In this document: positions 48,190 to 56,941 of the stretch, one piece after another
Layout: each line of letters opens with the position of its first letter
How positions within the stretch are numbered: the first letter of the stretch is position 1
From: Leptolyngbya sp. SIOISBB
Lineage (GTDB): Bacteria; Cyanobacteriota; Cyanobacteriia; Phormidesmidales; Phormidesmidaceae
Direction of reading: 5' to 3'
NCBI GenBank assembly: GCA_010671905.1
Contig: JAAHII010000001.1
Span: 186,001 to 250,000 of the forward strand
Length of the DNA: 64,000 nucleotides
The notes under the pieces: generated by a model
Databases searched by the model: none
Seen by the model: the letters and a program-made list of their open reading frames with translations, nothing else
What the model was told of the DNA's origin: nothing
Position numbers and translations under genes: made by a program

Positions 48190-49296
48190 ATGAACCTGTC
48201 GACGGTTGTAGAGCAGCTACAAACTTTCCGCAAACAATATTTGTCAGGGGGACGCCGGGTTTCTCCGCAAGGGCTGAAGTACATGACCGATAGCCTGCTA
48301 GAGGAGTCGCGCCCCGGCAACAGTTTTTTTATCTTGACTGTCGGGTCTTGCATCATTGCCACGTTTGGTTTGCTCTCTGACAGCACGGCGGTGATTATTG
48401 GGGCCATGCTGATTGCCCCCTTGATGCTGCCGATTCGGGGGCTGTCCTTTGGCATTTTGGAAGCGGATGAAGCCTTAATTCGCACCAGCGTTAAAGCGAT
48501 CTTGATTGGCACGGGAGGCGCGATCGCGGTTTCGATGCTGCTGGGCATGACGGTCAACCTATCAGACTATGGCAACGAAGTCTGGAGTCGGACCCAACCC
48601 AATCTGCTGGATTTGGGGATTGCGATTACCGCCGGTGCCCTAGCGGGGTTTGCCAAAATCGAAGCCAAAATTTCCAGTTCATTGGCTGGCACCGCGATCG
48701 CAGTGGCCTTGATGCCTCCCCTTTGTGTCGTCGGCCTATGGCTCGCCCAATTTGAGCTGCGCTGGGCATGGGGTGCCCTGGTGCTTTACCTCACCAACCT
48801 GCTGGGCATTACCTTGGCCAGTATGTTGGTATTTCTCTGGGCGGGTTACTCACCCCTCGATCAAGCCCGTCGCCCCGTCGGTTGGACGCTGGCTCTCACT
48901 AGTATATTGCTAGTCCCTTTGGGATTGTCTTCTTATCGACTACTGGTGCAAGACCGCTTGGAATCTAACTTAGAAGACGCCTTACTCGATAGAACTGTAA
49001 CCTTTCAAAGATTAGAACTCGTGACGTTAGAAACGGATTGGTTTGCCAACCCTCCAGAGGTCAATCTTTTGGTTTATGCCAACGAGCCAGTCACCCCAGT
49101 ACAGGTCGATTTGTTAGAGCAATTTGTCGCAGATGAGATGGGGCGACCCTTCAAGCTGATTTTTCAAGTCGCCCAGTTAGAAAGGGTGACCAGCGAACCC
49201 GTCAGTTCGATGGACAAGATTGACTCAATGGGCGATTCAATCAACGATATCGATTTACCCAACCTCCCTTCTACGCCCCAGTGGCAGCAAAACTAG
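48190..49296 (+). CDS. DUF389 membrane protein
   Basis: A 368-residue protein of the DUF389 (TIGR00341-like) group. Core: ILTVGSCIIATFGLLSDSTAVIIGAMLIAPLMLPIRGLSFGI, GTGGAIAVSMLLGM, ITAGALAGFAKIEAKISSSLAGTAIAVALMPPLCVVGLWLA and TNLLGITLASMLVFLWAGY; about six membrane helices, then a soluble alpha/beta tail (LELVTLETDWFANPP). Function unknown. Its stop codon TAG (49294-49296) coincides with the terminal CTAG of repeat copy D, so the C-terminal end may be set by the repeat. Confidence 0.88.
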   Translation: MNLSTVVEQLQTFRKQYLSGGRRVSPQGLKYMTDSLLEESRPGNSFFILTVGSCIIATFGLLSDSTAVIIGAMLIAPLMLPIRGLSFGILEADEALIRTSVKAILIGTGGAIAVSMLLGMTVNLSDYGNEVWSRTQPNLLDLGIAITAGALAGFAKIEAKISSSLAGTAIAVALMPPLCVVGLWLAQFELRWAWGALVLYLTNLLGITLASMLVFLWAGYSPLDQARRPVGWTLALTSILLVPLGLSSYRLLVQDRLESNLEDALLDRTVTFQRLELVTLETDWFANPPEVNLLVYANEPVTPVQVDLLEQFVADEMGRPFKLIFQVAQLERVTSEPVSSMDKIDSMGDSINDIDLPNLPSTPQWQQN

Positions 49297-49423
49297 GGCC
49301 TGTCATCCGGTCGCGGTCAAATCCTTTCAGTAAAGGAACGACAGCCCCTAGCCGATGGCATGAATGCGGGCGCGGGTGTGCTTAGCCCCCAAGGCTTCTG
49401 GGATTAATTGATGACGCGCCTTA
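49293..49423 (-). repeat. 131-bp MITE-like repeat, copy D, overlapping a stop codon
   Basis: The same repeat in the opposite orientation. Read on the minus strand it begins TAAGGCGCGTCATCAATTAA and ends GGATGACAGGCCCTAG. Its right end contains the TAG stop codon of the DUF389 gene. The hairpin module spans about 49293-49352. Confidence 0.85.
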
Positions 49424-49623
49424 GGCTTTTTGGCGAGGTGCGGAAATCCGTTCACCGGCGACGCCTTTCAGCCGCTTTCTCCTCAGCACGAATTTCTATA
49501 CTGAATAGAGTATGTAATTGCCTTCGTGCCTGACGATTAAATTGCTACCGTGTTAGACGCACTCTGATTTTCCAGGGTAGCAATGGGGCAAGACTACCTA
49601 CAGTGAGTTAAGGAGCAGCACAG
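49424..49623. other. Leader of the gene at 49624
   Basis: Two hundred bases between repeat copy D and the next ATG, with an AAGGAG ribosome-binding site 8 bases upstream of the start. No other element seen. Confidence 0.4.
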
Positions 49624-50985
49624 ATGGCCTACAACACCGCTGTCATGGAAGCCGTGGAGTCTTTGAAATATCGCGTCACGGTTGGTGATGTAGCGACTCA
49701 ATCAGGCTTAGAGTTGGCGGTGGCCCAACAGGGCTTAAATGCCCTTGCTGCCGATACTCAAGCACATTTACAGGTCTCCGACACGGGGGAAATTGCCTAC
49801 GAATTTCCCAAAAGTTTCCGCGCGATTCTCCGCAACAAATACTGGCGCTTGCGGCTGCAGGAGACCTGGGAGCGCATTTGGAGCGTGCTGTTTTATCTCA
49901 TTCGCATCTCTTTCGGTATCCTGCTGATCGTCTCCATCTTGGTGATTGTGGTGGCCATTTTGGTGCTGGTGATCGCGGCTCAAGCGGCCTCCCAAAAAGA
50001 TGACGATCGCGGCGGTGGAGGCGGTTTCGGTGGGGGTTTTGGCGGGGGCGGCATGGTGTTCATGCCCCGCTTTTGGATTGGCGATTTGTTCTGGCTATTC
50101 CACTACGACCCCTATTACAGTCGCCGTTCACCGTCTCGCCGCGCCTCTCGTCCCAATCGCTCTGGCCGTGCCGACGACGGCATGAACTTTTTAGAAGCCA
50201 TCTTTTCCTTCCTCTTTGGGGATGGCGACCCCAATGCCGATTTAGAAGAGCGGCGCTGGCAAGAAGTTGGGGCGGTGATTCAAAATAATGGCGGGGCGAT
50301 CGCTGCAGAACAAGTTGTCCCTTATTTGGACGACTTAGGTAAAGGCTGGTCTCAGGAAGATGAAGACTACATTCTGCCCGTTCTGACTCGCTTTAACGGG
50401 GTGCCTGAGGTGAGTCCCCAGGGCGATATCATCTACCATTTCCCCGAACTGCAAGTGACGGCGCAAAAGCAGCGCGGACGCATCGCCGTTCCCGCCTATC
50501 TCAAAGAAGCGCCGCGCAAGTTTAGTGAGGCCAAGATGGGCCAACTGTCGGGGGCGATCGCCCTCGGTGTCTTCAATTTCTTAGGAGCCATTGTTCTCGG
50601 CGTCATGCTGCAAGATCAGGCTCTGGTAGCCGAGATCGGTGGCTTTATCGGCTTTGTCAACGCGATCTACTGGGTGATTTTGGCTTACGGGGCGGGGTTC
50701 TTGGCGATTCCTGCGGGGCGCTACTTTTGGACAAACCGCAAAAACAGCCAGATCGAGTCCCGCAACGAACAGCGTCAAGAACGCGCCCTTGCCCTCAATG
50801 CTGCTGGCCCTGAGCTCGATGAGAAGATTACCTTTGCCCAACAGTTCGCCGCTCAAACAGTCGTCTCGGCTGATGACCTGGCTTATACCACTGAAAAAGA
50901 CCTGACTGAGCAGGAATATGAGCAGCGCGACAAGCTGGATGCCGAATGGCAAAAGCGCTTGGAATCTTCAGAAGATGCGACTTAA
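49624..50985 (+). CDS. Membrane protein with duplicated winged-helix-like domain
   Basis: A 453-residue protein without an assigned function. Residues about 5-65 (VTVGDVATQSGLELAVAQQGLNAL ... VSDTGEIAYEFPKSFR) and about 210-278 (GAIAAEQVVPYLD ... VSPQGDIIYHFPELQV) share a helix-helix-beta-wing pattern ending in D/Q-G-x-I-x-Y-x-F-P, so one domain is duplicated. A membrane helix (about 90-120) and a Gly-rich stretch (GGGGFGGGFGGGG) separate them; two more helices (about 305-365) and a charged C-terminal tail follow. I believe similar proteins are widespread in cyanobacteria. SD AAGGAG supports the start. Confidence 0.75.
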   Translation: MAYNTAVMEAVESLKYRVTVGDVATQSGLELAVAQQGLNALAADTQAHLQVSDTGEIAYEFPKSFRAILRNKYWRLRLQETWERIWSVLFYLIRISFGILLIVSILVIVVAILVLVIAAQAASQKDDDRGGGGGFGGGFGGGGMVFMPRFWIGDLFWLFHYDPYYSRRSPSRRASRPNRSGRADDGMNFLEAIFSFLFGDGDPNADLEERRWQEVGAVIQNNGGAIAAEQVVPYLDDLGKGWSQEDEDYILPVLTRFNGVPEVSPQGDIIYHFPELQVTAQKQRGRIAVPAYLKEAPRKFSEAKMGQLSGAIALGVFNFLGAIVLGVMLQDQALVAEIGGFIGFVNAIYWVILAYGAGFLAIPAGRYFWTNRKNSQIESRNEQRQERALALNAAGPELDEKITFAQQFAAQTVVSADDLAYTTEKDLTEQEYEQRDKLDAEWQKRLESSEDAT

Positions 50986-51105
50986 ACAGGGAACAGAACA
51001 CTTGACCGTAACGGCTGCTCAGGCAACGGTTACAGCACGTTAGCTCGACGTTAAATTAACCTGTATTCTCTCAGGCAAATTTGGGGTTGCCTTTAGTCTG
51101 AGGGC

Positions 51106-52188
51106 ATGACTATCTCTCAACCCACCTCTCCGAAAATTTCCTCTTCAACTTCGCCGAAGGTTCGACGTCTACGAGACAAAACTGTAACGCTGGCCCATGG
51201 TAGTGGTGGCCAAGCCATGCAGGATTTAATCGAGGCGCTCTTTATTAGTCAGTTTGAGGGCAAACCGCCGACAGCGCTGGAAGATCAGGCTCGCATTCCC
51301 CTCGATGAGTTGACAGCTCAAGGCGATCGCCTAGCGTTTACCACCGATTCTTACGTGGTTGATCCGTTGTTCTTTCCCGGTGGGGATATCGGCTCCTTAG
51401 CGGTGAATGGGACCGTCAACGACTTGGCGGTCAGTGGTGCCGTGCCTCGCTACTTGACCTGCGCCATGATTTTGGAAGAAGGTTTGGCGATTGAGACCTT
51501 GCAGCAGGTGGTTGCCAGCATGGTGAATGCGGCCCATCAAGCAGGCGTCAAAATTGTCACGGGTGACACCAAGGTGGTGCCCCGGGGCGGCGCTGACAAA
51601 TTATTCATCAACACTGCAGGCATTGGGGTAATGCGCCGGGGCGTGACACCCGCAGCGGTTCACATTCAGCCGGGGGATGCGGTGCTAGTGAATGGCCCCA
51701 TCGGCAATCACGGGGCGACGATTCTGGTAGCGCGCGAGCAGTTCGCCTTAGAAACGGAGCTGCAAAGCGATTGTCAGCCCTTAAACGGTCTGGTCGATGC
51801 CATTGTGGCGGTTTGTCCTGAAGTGCGGGCGATGCGCGATGCGACTCGCGGCGGGCTCGCCACCGTGCTCAATGAATTTGCCGATAGCGCTCAGGTCGGC
51901 ATTCGCCTGATCGAAGACCAGATCCCAGTGGATGATGCCGTTCGGGGCCTGTGCGAACTGTTGGGACTCGACCCCCTTTACTTAGCCAATGAGGGCAAAT
52001 TGGTGGTGGTCGTCCCCCCTGACCGAGTCGACACGGTCTTGGCGGCGATGCAGTCCCATCCCACCGGGATACATAGCCGCATTATTGGCCAAGTGATTGA
52101 TGGTCAACGGGTCGCCCTCAAAACCGGCTTTGGCACTGAGCGCATCATCGATCGCCTCGTCGGTGACCAGTTACCGAGGATTTGCTAA
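51106..52188 (+). CDS. hypE: Hydrogenase maturation protein HypE
   Basis: HypE dehydrates the carbamoyl group on its C-terminal cysteine to make the cyanide ligand of [NiFe]-hydrogenase. 360 residues. Signatures: TLAHGSGGQAMQDLI near 28-42, TDSYVVDPLFFPGGDIGSLAVNGTVNDLAVSGA, GDTKVVPRGGADKLF and the essential C-terminal PRIC with Cys as the last residue. The stop overlaps hypA (TAATG). The E-A-B order is the usual one of the cyanobacterial hyp operon; hypC, D and F are absent here. Confidence 0.96.
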   Translation: MTISQPTSPKISSSTSPKVRRLRDKTVTLAHGSGGQAMQDLIEALFISQFEGKPPTALEDQARIPLDELTAQGDRLAFTTDSYVVDPLFFPGGDIGSLAVNGTVNDLAVSGAVPRYLTCAMILEEGLAIETLQQVVASMVNAAHQAGVKIVTGDTKVVPRGGADKLFINTAGIGVMRRGVTPAAVHIQPGDAVLVNGPIGNHGATILVAREQFALETELQSDCQPLNGLVDAIVAVCPEVRAMRDATRGGLATVLNEFADSAQVGIRLIEDQIPVDDAVRGLCELLGLDPLYLANEGKLVVVVPPDRVDTVLAAMQSHPTGIHSRIIGQVIDGQRVALKTGFGTERIIDRLVGDQLPRIC

Positions 52189-52529
52189 TGCACGAACTGG
52201 GAATCACCCAAAACATTGTGGCGATCGCGACAGAACACGCCCACGGCGCTAAGGTCCGCCGCATCAGCCTCGAAATTGGTCAGCTCTCGGCCATCATGCC
52301 CGATGCCATTGAGTTTTGCTTTGACATCTGCGCTCAAGGCACCCCTTTAGAGGGTGCGACGTTGGAAATCATTCACGTTCCGGGTCGCGGCCAATGTCAG
52401 GCCTGTGGTCAACAAATCCCCCTAGAGCAGCCCTTTGGCGTCTGTGACTGTGGCTGTACCCACCTCACTATCATTCAAGGCGAAGAACTCACCATCAAAG
52501 AATTGGAGACAGAAGCTTTATGTGTGTAA
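52188..52529 (+). CDS. hypA: Hydrogenase nickel-insertion protein HypA
   Basis: Nickel metallochaperone of 113 residues. [11 protein letters not shown] gives the N-terminal nickel site (Met1, His2); the zinc site is formed by CQACGQQ and CDCGC. It starts at ATG 52188, sharing one base with the hypE stop, and its end overlaps the hypB start, so translation is coupled. Some cyanobacterial HypA homologues instead serve a nickel guanidine hydrolase; the hypE linkage favours the hydrogenase role here. Confidence 0.95.
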   Translation: MHELGITQNIVAIATEHAHGAKVRRISLEIGQLSAIMPDAIEFCFDICAQGTPLEGATLEIIHVPGRGQCQACGQQIPLEQPFGVCDCGCTHLTIIQGEELTIKELETEALCV

Positions 52530-53446
52530 CCTGCGGCTGCTCTGACGGTGCCCAAGCGACCTATACCCGCCCCGGCGAATCTGCCTCCTCAACTCCTGAG
52601 GCGGAGAGTCATACCCATGTGCTTGCCGACGGCACGGTGGTCACTCACAGCCATGGTGGCCATGACCACGCTCATGAGTCTCACCATCACCATTCGCACT
52701 CGCAGGGGCACTCGGCGATCGCTGAGCCGGTCTCCGTAACGCCACCGGCGGAAGCTCATGCCCATGCCCACGGCACGACGCTAACGCTAGAACAAAACCT
52801 GCTGGCAAAAAACGATCGCCTCGCCGCTCAAAATCGCGATTGGCTGCAAGCCCGTAATATCACTGCGCTCAATCTAGTCAGTTCTCCCGGAGCGGGCAAA
52901 ACCACCCTCCTGGTAAAAACCATCTCAGACTTGCAAAGTGAGATTCCCATCGCCGTAATTGAGGGCGATCAAGAAACTGCGAACGACGCCGAACGCATTG
53001 CGGCTACCGGGTGTCCCGCCATTCAGGTCAATACCGGCACCGGATGCCACTTAGAGGCAACCATGATCGAGCAGGGTCTCGCCACGCTGACCCCACCCGA
53101 CAATTCTCTGGTGCTCATCGAAAACGTCGGTAACCTGGTCTGTCCGGCTCTCTTCGATTTGGGAGAGAACGCTAAAGTCGCGATGCTCTCGGTTACCGAG
53201 GGGGAAGATAAACCGATTAAATATCCCCATATGTTTCGGGCCAGTCAGGTGATGGTGCTCACCAAAATCGATCTGCTGCCCTACGTCAACTTTGATGTGC
53301 AACGCTGCCTTGACTACGCTCGTCAGGTCAATCCTCAATTGAGGATATTTCAGGTGTCAGCGACCACAGGTGAAGGCTTAACCGCCTGGTATGACTGGTT
53401 GAGAGCTACCGTATCAGTACCCAGTCCCGCTGGCATACTTGGATAA
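52520..53446 (+). CDS. hypB: Hydrogenase nickel-insertion GTPase HypB
   Basis: SIMIBI GTPase delivering Ni2+ with HypA. 308 residues. The N-terminus has CVTCGCSD (high-affinity metal site) and a long His-rich stretch (about 30-90) for nickel storage. The GTPase core has [11 protein letters not shown] near 115-125, [40 protein letters not shown] and TKIDLLPYV. It overlaps hypA by 10 bp and closes the visible hypEAB operon. Confidence 0.96.
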   Translation: MCVTCGCSDGAQATYTRPGESASSTPEAESHTHVLADGTVVTHSHGGHDHAHESHHHHSHSQGHSAIAEPVSVTPPAEAHAHAHGTTLTLEQNLLAKNDRLAAQNRDWLQARNITALNLVSSPGAGKTTLLVKTISDLQSEIPIAVIEGDQETANDAERIAATGCPAIQVNTGTGCHLEATMIEQGLATLTPPDNSLVLIENVGNLVCPALFDLGENAKVAMLSVTEGEDKPIKYPHMFRASQVMVLTKIDLLPYVNFDVQRCLDYARQVNPQLRIFQVSATTGEGLTAWYDWLRATVSVPSPAGILG

Positions 53447-53841
53447 GAAAACCATGCCAGCCTGTCAATTTAGCGAAAAATTTTGTTCATTCGTGCTTCG
53501 CTGTTGGCAGCGTCCGGCTTCTAGTTGTCTATGACACAGTCGCACATACCCTTCTAGATTTTGCTCTCACTTGCTCCCCCGCCCCCTTGCCCGTGGCGAA
53601 TGGTGCAACTTACGCCGTTGTGTACTGATGCCTGAAATCGCCTCACATCTGGCATCTGGCATCTAGCCCCCATACCCAGCAGCCATTCCAACAACTTTTG
53701 TAGCATTCATCCCGATGCCAAATATTTCTTTGGGAAGGGTAAACGCTGGCTGAATTAGTTCCCGAGTCTACAGAGTCAAGTTTGCTCTCTCGGGGACAAA
53801 CAGGCGGCAATATTGCCATTTAGTGGGGCTCTCATTTTTCC
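53447..53841. other. 395-bp intergenic region after hypB
   Basis: No gene or RNA recognised. A C-rich patch (53570-53590) may be degenerate repeat sequence. Confidence 0.35.
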
Positions 53842-54261
53842 ATGAAATCTTATACCAAAGTTGCCATGTTTACGGTTGGGTCTACGGTCTCCTTGTCAGT
53901 CATGAGTGCAGCGGCTCAAGCACAATCGACGGGAACCGCAGCTGATTTGTTGCCGCTCGATCCAAATGGAGTCTCAATGGATACGTTGCCGGATCAACTG
54001 AAGGTCGTCGGCAGCGTCAGCGCTAACGTCAAACCAGAAGCCACCTACAGTCCTGAAATGTTGAATGCGGTGGCAAGTAACATCAACCATCCCAATCAAG
54101 GCAGCGACGAAGATGACACCCCTGATATTGGTGACCTGATTGATTTAAGCTTTGTCGAACAATTTATCGATGAAGATGGCAATGTCGACCTGCCGCTCGG
54201 TATCACCGTCTATGAGGCGATGGGGCAAACGTCTATTGGCTTTGGGACAGATTTTCGATGA
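53842..54261 (+). CDS. Small exported acidic protein, unknown
   Basis: A 139-residue protein with a clear signal peptide (MKSYTKVAMFTVGSTVSLSVMSAAAQAQS, likely cleaved after AQA). The mature part is acidic (SDEDDTPDIGDLIDLSFVEQFIDEDG) and has no cysteine. The C-terminal GQTSIGFGTDFR could be a beta-strand but is too short to assign to a porin. No family recognised. It precedes the long regulatory region of the symporter. Confidence 0.65.
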   Translation: MKSYTKVAMFTVGSTVSLSVMSAAAQAQSTGTAADLLPLDPNGVSMDTLPDQLKVVGSVSANVKPEATYSPEMLNAVASNINHPNQGSDEDDTPDIGDLIDLSFVEQFIDEDGNVDLPLGITVYEAMGQTSIGFGTDFR

Positions 54262-54760
54262 TGGATTAGCCCAATTCAACCGCCATGACTGCTGGACTGT
54301 GAACCACAGAATTTGTGTAATGTAGCAATCCGTCGATCTGTCGGAAAAACCGCGATCGCTCAAATCCATCATCCGCAAAATCTTCATTACTCTGAACGCT
54401 GTAGGGCCTCGCTCTTCCTGCAGGGTATTCTGCATCCTGAATTGCGCACGCTTCACTCTGTTACATCTGTTCTGCATATTCAGGATCTATCTGCCTGGAT
54501 ATCGCACAACTGCCAAGTAAACCTGCCGTCCTGGGGAATGTGCAGATGTCAGCCTCCCCTCACGTCATGCATAGAAGAACCTGGATAAGACGATATTATG
54601 TAGCGCCCATGACCCTTCAATCATAAAAATAGATGCGCTTGATACCAAATCGGAAATTATCTGAAGTTTTTTGATGAGTGTTTTAGAGGCTGCGATCGCA
54701 CATCACCCATTACTTCGAAGATCAACGAGTAAATTAACTCCTCAAATTTCATAAGTAAGC

Positions 54761-54803
54761 GTATCAAGAAATACTAAACTTCATTGGATTAGCTGTTAAA
54801 AAT
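54761..54803 (+). promoter_or_regulatory. Candidate NtcA-activated promoter upstream of the riboswitch
   Basis: GTATCAAGAAATAC (54761-54774) is an exact GTA-N8-TAC NtcA site. Counting 22 bases on leads to TAAAAAT at 54797-54803, one mismatch or one base off the TA-N3-T -10 element. The inverted repeat GCCTAAT (54849-54855)/ATTAGGC (54869-54875) lies between this promoter and the riboswitch. The NtcA box is exact; the rest is inference. Confidence 0.6.
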
Positions 54804-54930
54804 TCAATTATTGAGCTTTGAATATGCCCTGCTCAGGGAATGTTAGACGCCTAATTTTGATTAGGAATATTAGGCTCTCAGTTTTCAGTGCTGATACTTT
54901 TTCAGCCGTTGTAAAAATTTAAGAACTTAG

Positions 54931-55084
54931 CATCTAGGGTTCCGATCTGATGGCTTTGTCAGGTGTCTGGTCCAAGAGGTGCAGTCAGGCTTAAGCACCT
55001 TAAGCCTGATTCACGGAGGGATAAAAGCCCGGGAGAAATGGGTCAACTGAGAGTTGGCTCACTGTTCTTTCCCGGGCTTTGCTA
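54931..55084 (+). promoter_or_regulatory. Guanidine-I (ykkC) riboswitch with terminator-like expression platform
   Basis: Conserved ykkC landmarks appear in the right order: CTAGGGTTCCG (54934-54944), CTGGTCCAAGAGG (54967-54979), CACGGAGGGATAAAAGCCC (55012-55030) and GGGAGA (55031-55036). Just after the aptamer, AAAGCCCGGGA (55024-55034) can pair perfectly with TCCCGGGCTTT (55070-55080), a stem that competes with the aptamer P3; no long T-run follows. Ligand binding would block this stem and turn on the downstream symporter. The motif was matched from memory of the published consensus. Confidence 0.9.
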
Positions 55085-55145
55085 TATCTAAATGCTCAAT
55101 TTCAATGCTTCTAATTTGTGGTTTTAGCTCTAGGAGATTGAGAGC

Positions 55146-56648
55146 ATGGAGAACACGGCTTTTTCGTGGGGAATTATCACATTCCTTTTAGGTACGTTAG
55201 GCATTGGCGTCTGGGCGTCTCAACAAATTAAAGGAGATAGTGTCAATTTTTTGGTGGCGGGCAGAGGGCTCGCGTTGCCTTTGGCAGGCGCCACATTAAT
55301 GGCTCAATCGGTTGATTCCAATGCCACGTTGGGCAACACCGACCTCTCTTCAGAATTTGGCTTTTGGGCGGGAGCCGCACTACCAGTTGGCTTATCTCTG
55401 TGCCTACTGTTAACAGGGTTGTTCTTAGCCAAACCCATGAACCGTATGGGGCTAATCACCATTCCCGATTTTTATCGGGTGAAATATGGGCGCACGGTAG
55501 AACTGATCGCTGCTTGCATTATGAGCGTTAGTTTTTCCTTTTTGCTGGCCGGCAATTTGGTCGCTGGGGGGTTCATGTTCCAAAACTTTTTGGGCCTGAG
55601 CTATTTTGGCGGTATTACCCTCCTCGCCGTATTGGTGTTTGCCTATACCGTATCGGGCGGTCTGTTTGCCGTTGCCTATACCGATTTCATTCAGGTTTTC
55701 ATTGCGTTACTCGGCGCTTGGGGACTCTTGATTTATGTCATCGCTAACTTTGGGATAGACATTGCTCCTGGGATGGGGCCTTTGGGCTTTGAGCAGTTAA
55801 CCTCAGTTGGGGCGGGAGCCGCCATTAACTGGGCTAGCATCATTGCTCTGGGCTTTGGCAACATGGTCGCCATTGATTTTATGGCCCGTATTTTTGCCGC
55901 AGAAAGTCCAGGCACCGCCCAAAAGGCTTGTTTCGTCGCCTCTGCCGGAACGCTGATCGTCGGCATTCCCTTTTCGATTATTGCGTTAGGCGCAGGCGGC
56001 ATCTTTGCTCAAACCGGTGTCACTGCCGATGGGCCAGTGCTCTTTGCTTTGCTGGAAAACGTAATTCCACCGGTGTTGGGTCTACTGGTTTTGGCCGCTA
56101 TCTTGTCGGCGTCTTTGTCTACGGCTGATGGAGCCATCTTGGGCACTTCGTCCGTGTTGGCCCATAACGTGATGGGCATTCGCCATGCCTCTGGCCATCA
56201 TGCTGCCGGCGGCGATCGCTTATTGCTGATTACGCGCTTGATGGCCATTGTCATCACGATATTGGGTTGCTTTTTAGGACTACGCGTACCCCAGACGGGG
56301 GTGCTGCTATTGCTGGCATTTGATATGAGTTTTGCGGGTTTAGTCGTACCGCTCATTGGGGGGCTCTATTGGGCACGAGCCACCCGTCAAGGCGCTTTAG
56401 CCTGCATTCTGGTCGGCTCACTGACGCGCTTGGCCTTTTTCATGTTCATGCCCACGATGTTTGGAGTAGACAATACATTGCTGTACATCCCCAACGAGCT
56501 GTTCACTATTGACTTTGACGGTTTTCCGACGCTGATTAGTCCCATTGTGGGGTTAGTCGCGTTTGTCGTGGTCTCTCATCTGACCTATCGCCCTCAAAGT
56601 CCTGAAGAGCAAAGGGTTGAACTTTTGGAAAAGACTCACGCACTGTAA
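55146..56648 (+). CDS. Sodium:solute symporter, candidate guanidine importer
   Basis: SSF-family (SSS) transporter of 500 residues with about 13 membrane helices. Family features: FLVAGRGLALPLAGATLMAQSVDSNATLGNTDLSSEFGF, TIPDFYRVKYGRTVELIAA near 98-116, AYTVSGGLFAVAYTDFIQVF near 163-182 and ILSASLSTADGAILGTSSVLAHNVMGI with the Na2-site serines. It lacks the sugar- or proline-specific features I know. The guanidine-I riboswitch about 60 bp upstream points to guanidine as substrate or inducer, and import is the normal direction for this family. A HIP1 hairpin about 140 bp downstream may terminate it. Confidence 0.9.
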   Translation: MENTAFSWGIITFLLGTLGIGVWASQQIKGDSVNFLVAGRGLALPLAGATLMAQSVDSNATLGNTDLSSEFGFWAGAALPVGLSLCLLLTGLFLAKPMNRMGLITIPDFYRVKYGRTVELIAACIMSVSFSFLLAGNLVAGGFMFQNFLGLSYFGGITLLAVLVFAYTVSGGLFAVAYTDFIQVFIALLGAWGLLIYVIANFGIDIAPGMGPLGFEQLTSVGAGAAINWASIIALGFGNMVAIDFMARIFAAESPGTAQKACFVASAGTLIVGIPFSIIALGAGGIFAQTGVTADGPVLFALLENVIPPVLGLLVLAAILSASLSTADGAILGTSSVLAHNVMGIRHASGHHAAGGDRLLLITRLMAIVITILGCFLGLRVPQTGVLLLLAFDMSFAGLVVPLIGGLYWARATRQGALACILVGSLTRLAFFMFMPTMFGVDNTLLYIPNELFTIDFDGFPTLISPIVGLVAFVVVSHLTYRPQSPEEQRVELLEKTHAL

Positions 56649-56787
56649 TGATGGCGAAGCGCTGAATCCTCTGGGTAGACGGAGGGCGAATTCTCGAAGC
56701 GTTGCTCTACGAGGGTTTCAGTAAACTGGAGCGCCCTTACCCTAGGCGTGAATAGCGGTAGGGCCAAGATTGCTCCAACTTTCCATC

Positions 56788-56825
56788 AGCGATCGCTCCG
56801 ATGCCTGGAGCGATCGCTTGTTTGT
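56788..56825 (+). terminator. Hairpin made of two HIP1 octamers after the symporter gene
   Basis: AGCGATCGCTCC (56788-56799) and GGAGCGATCGCT (56807-56818) form a perfect 12-bp stem with a 7-base loop, followed by TTGTTTGTCT. It could end the symporter transcript. Confidence 0.55.
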
Positions 56826-56941
56826 CTATACCAGCCGCCGTTTGGCTAGGTCACCCTGGATTGCTGAAACTACTGTCTGGCAAGCATTTCGCCTTCCGAA
56901 CTCCGCCTTCTGCTATATAGCGACTACCTGATGAACGGTGG

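Noticed and set aside
52188-53446. hypA/hypB as the guanidine-hydrolase chaperones GhaA/GhaB
   Set aside because: They overlap hypE in the standard hypE-A-B order and no hydrolase gene is adjacent, so a hydrogenase role is the simpler reading.
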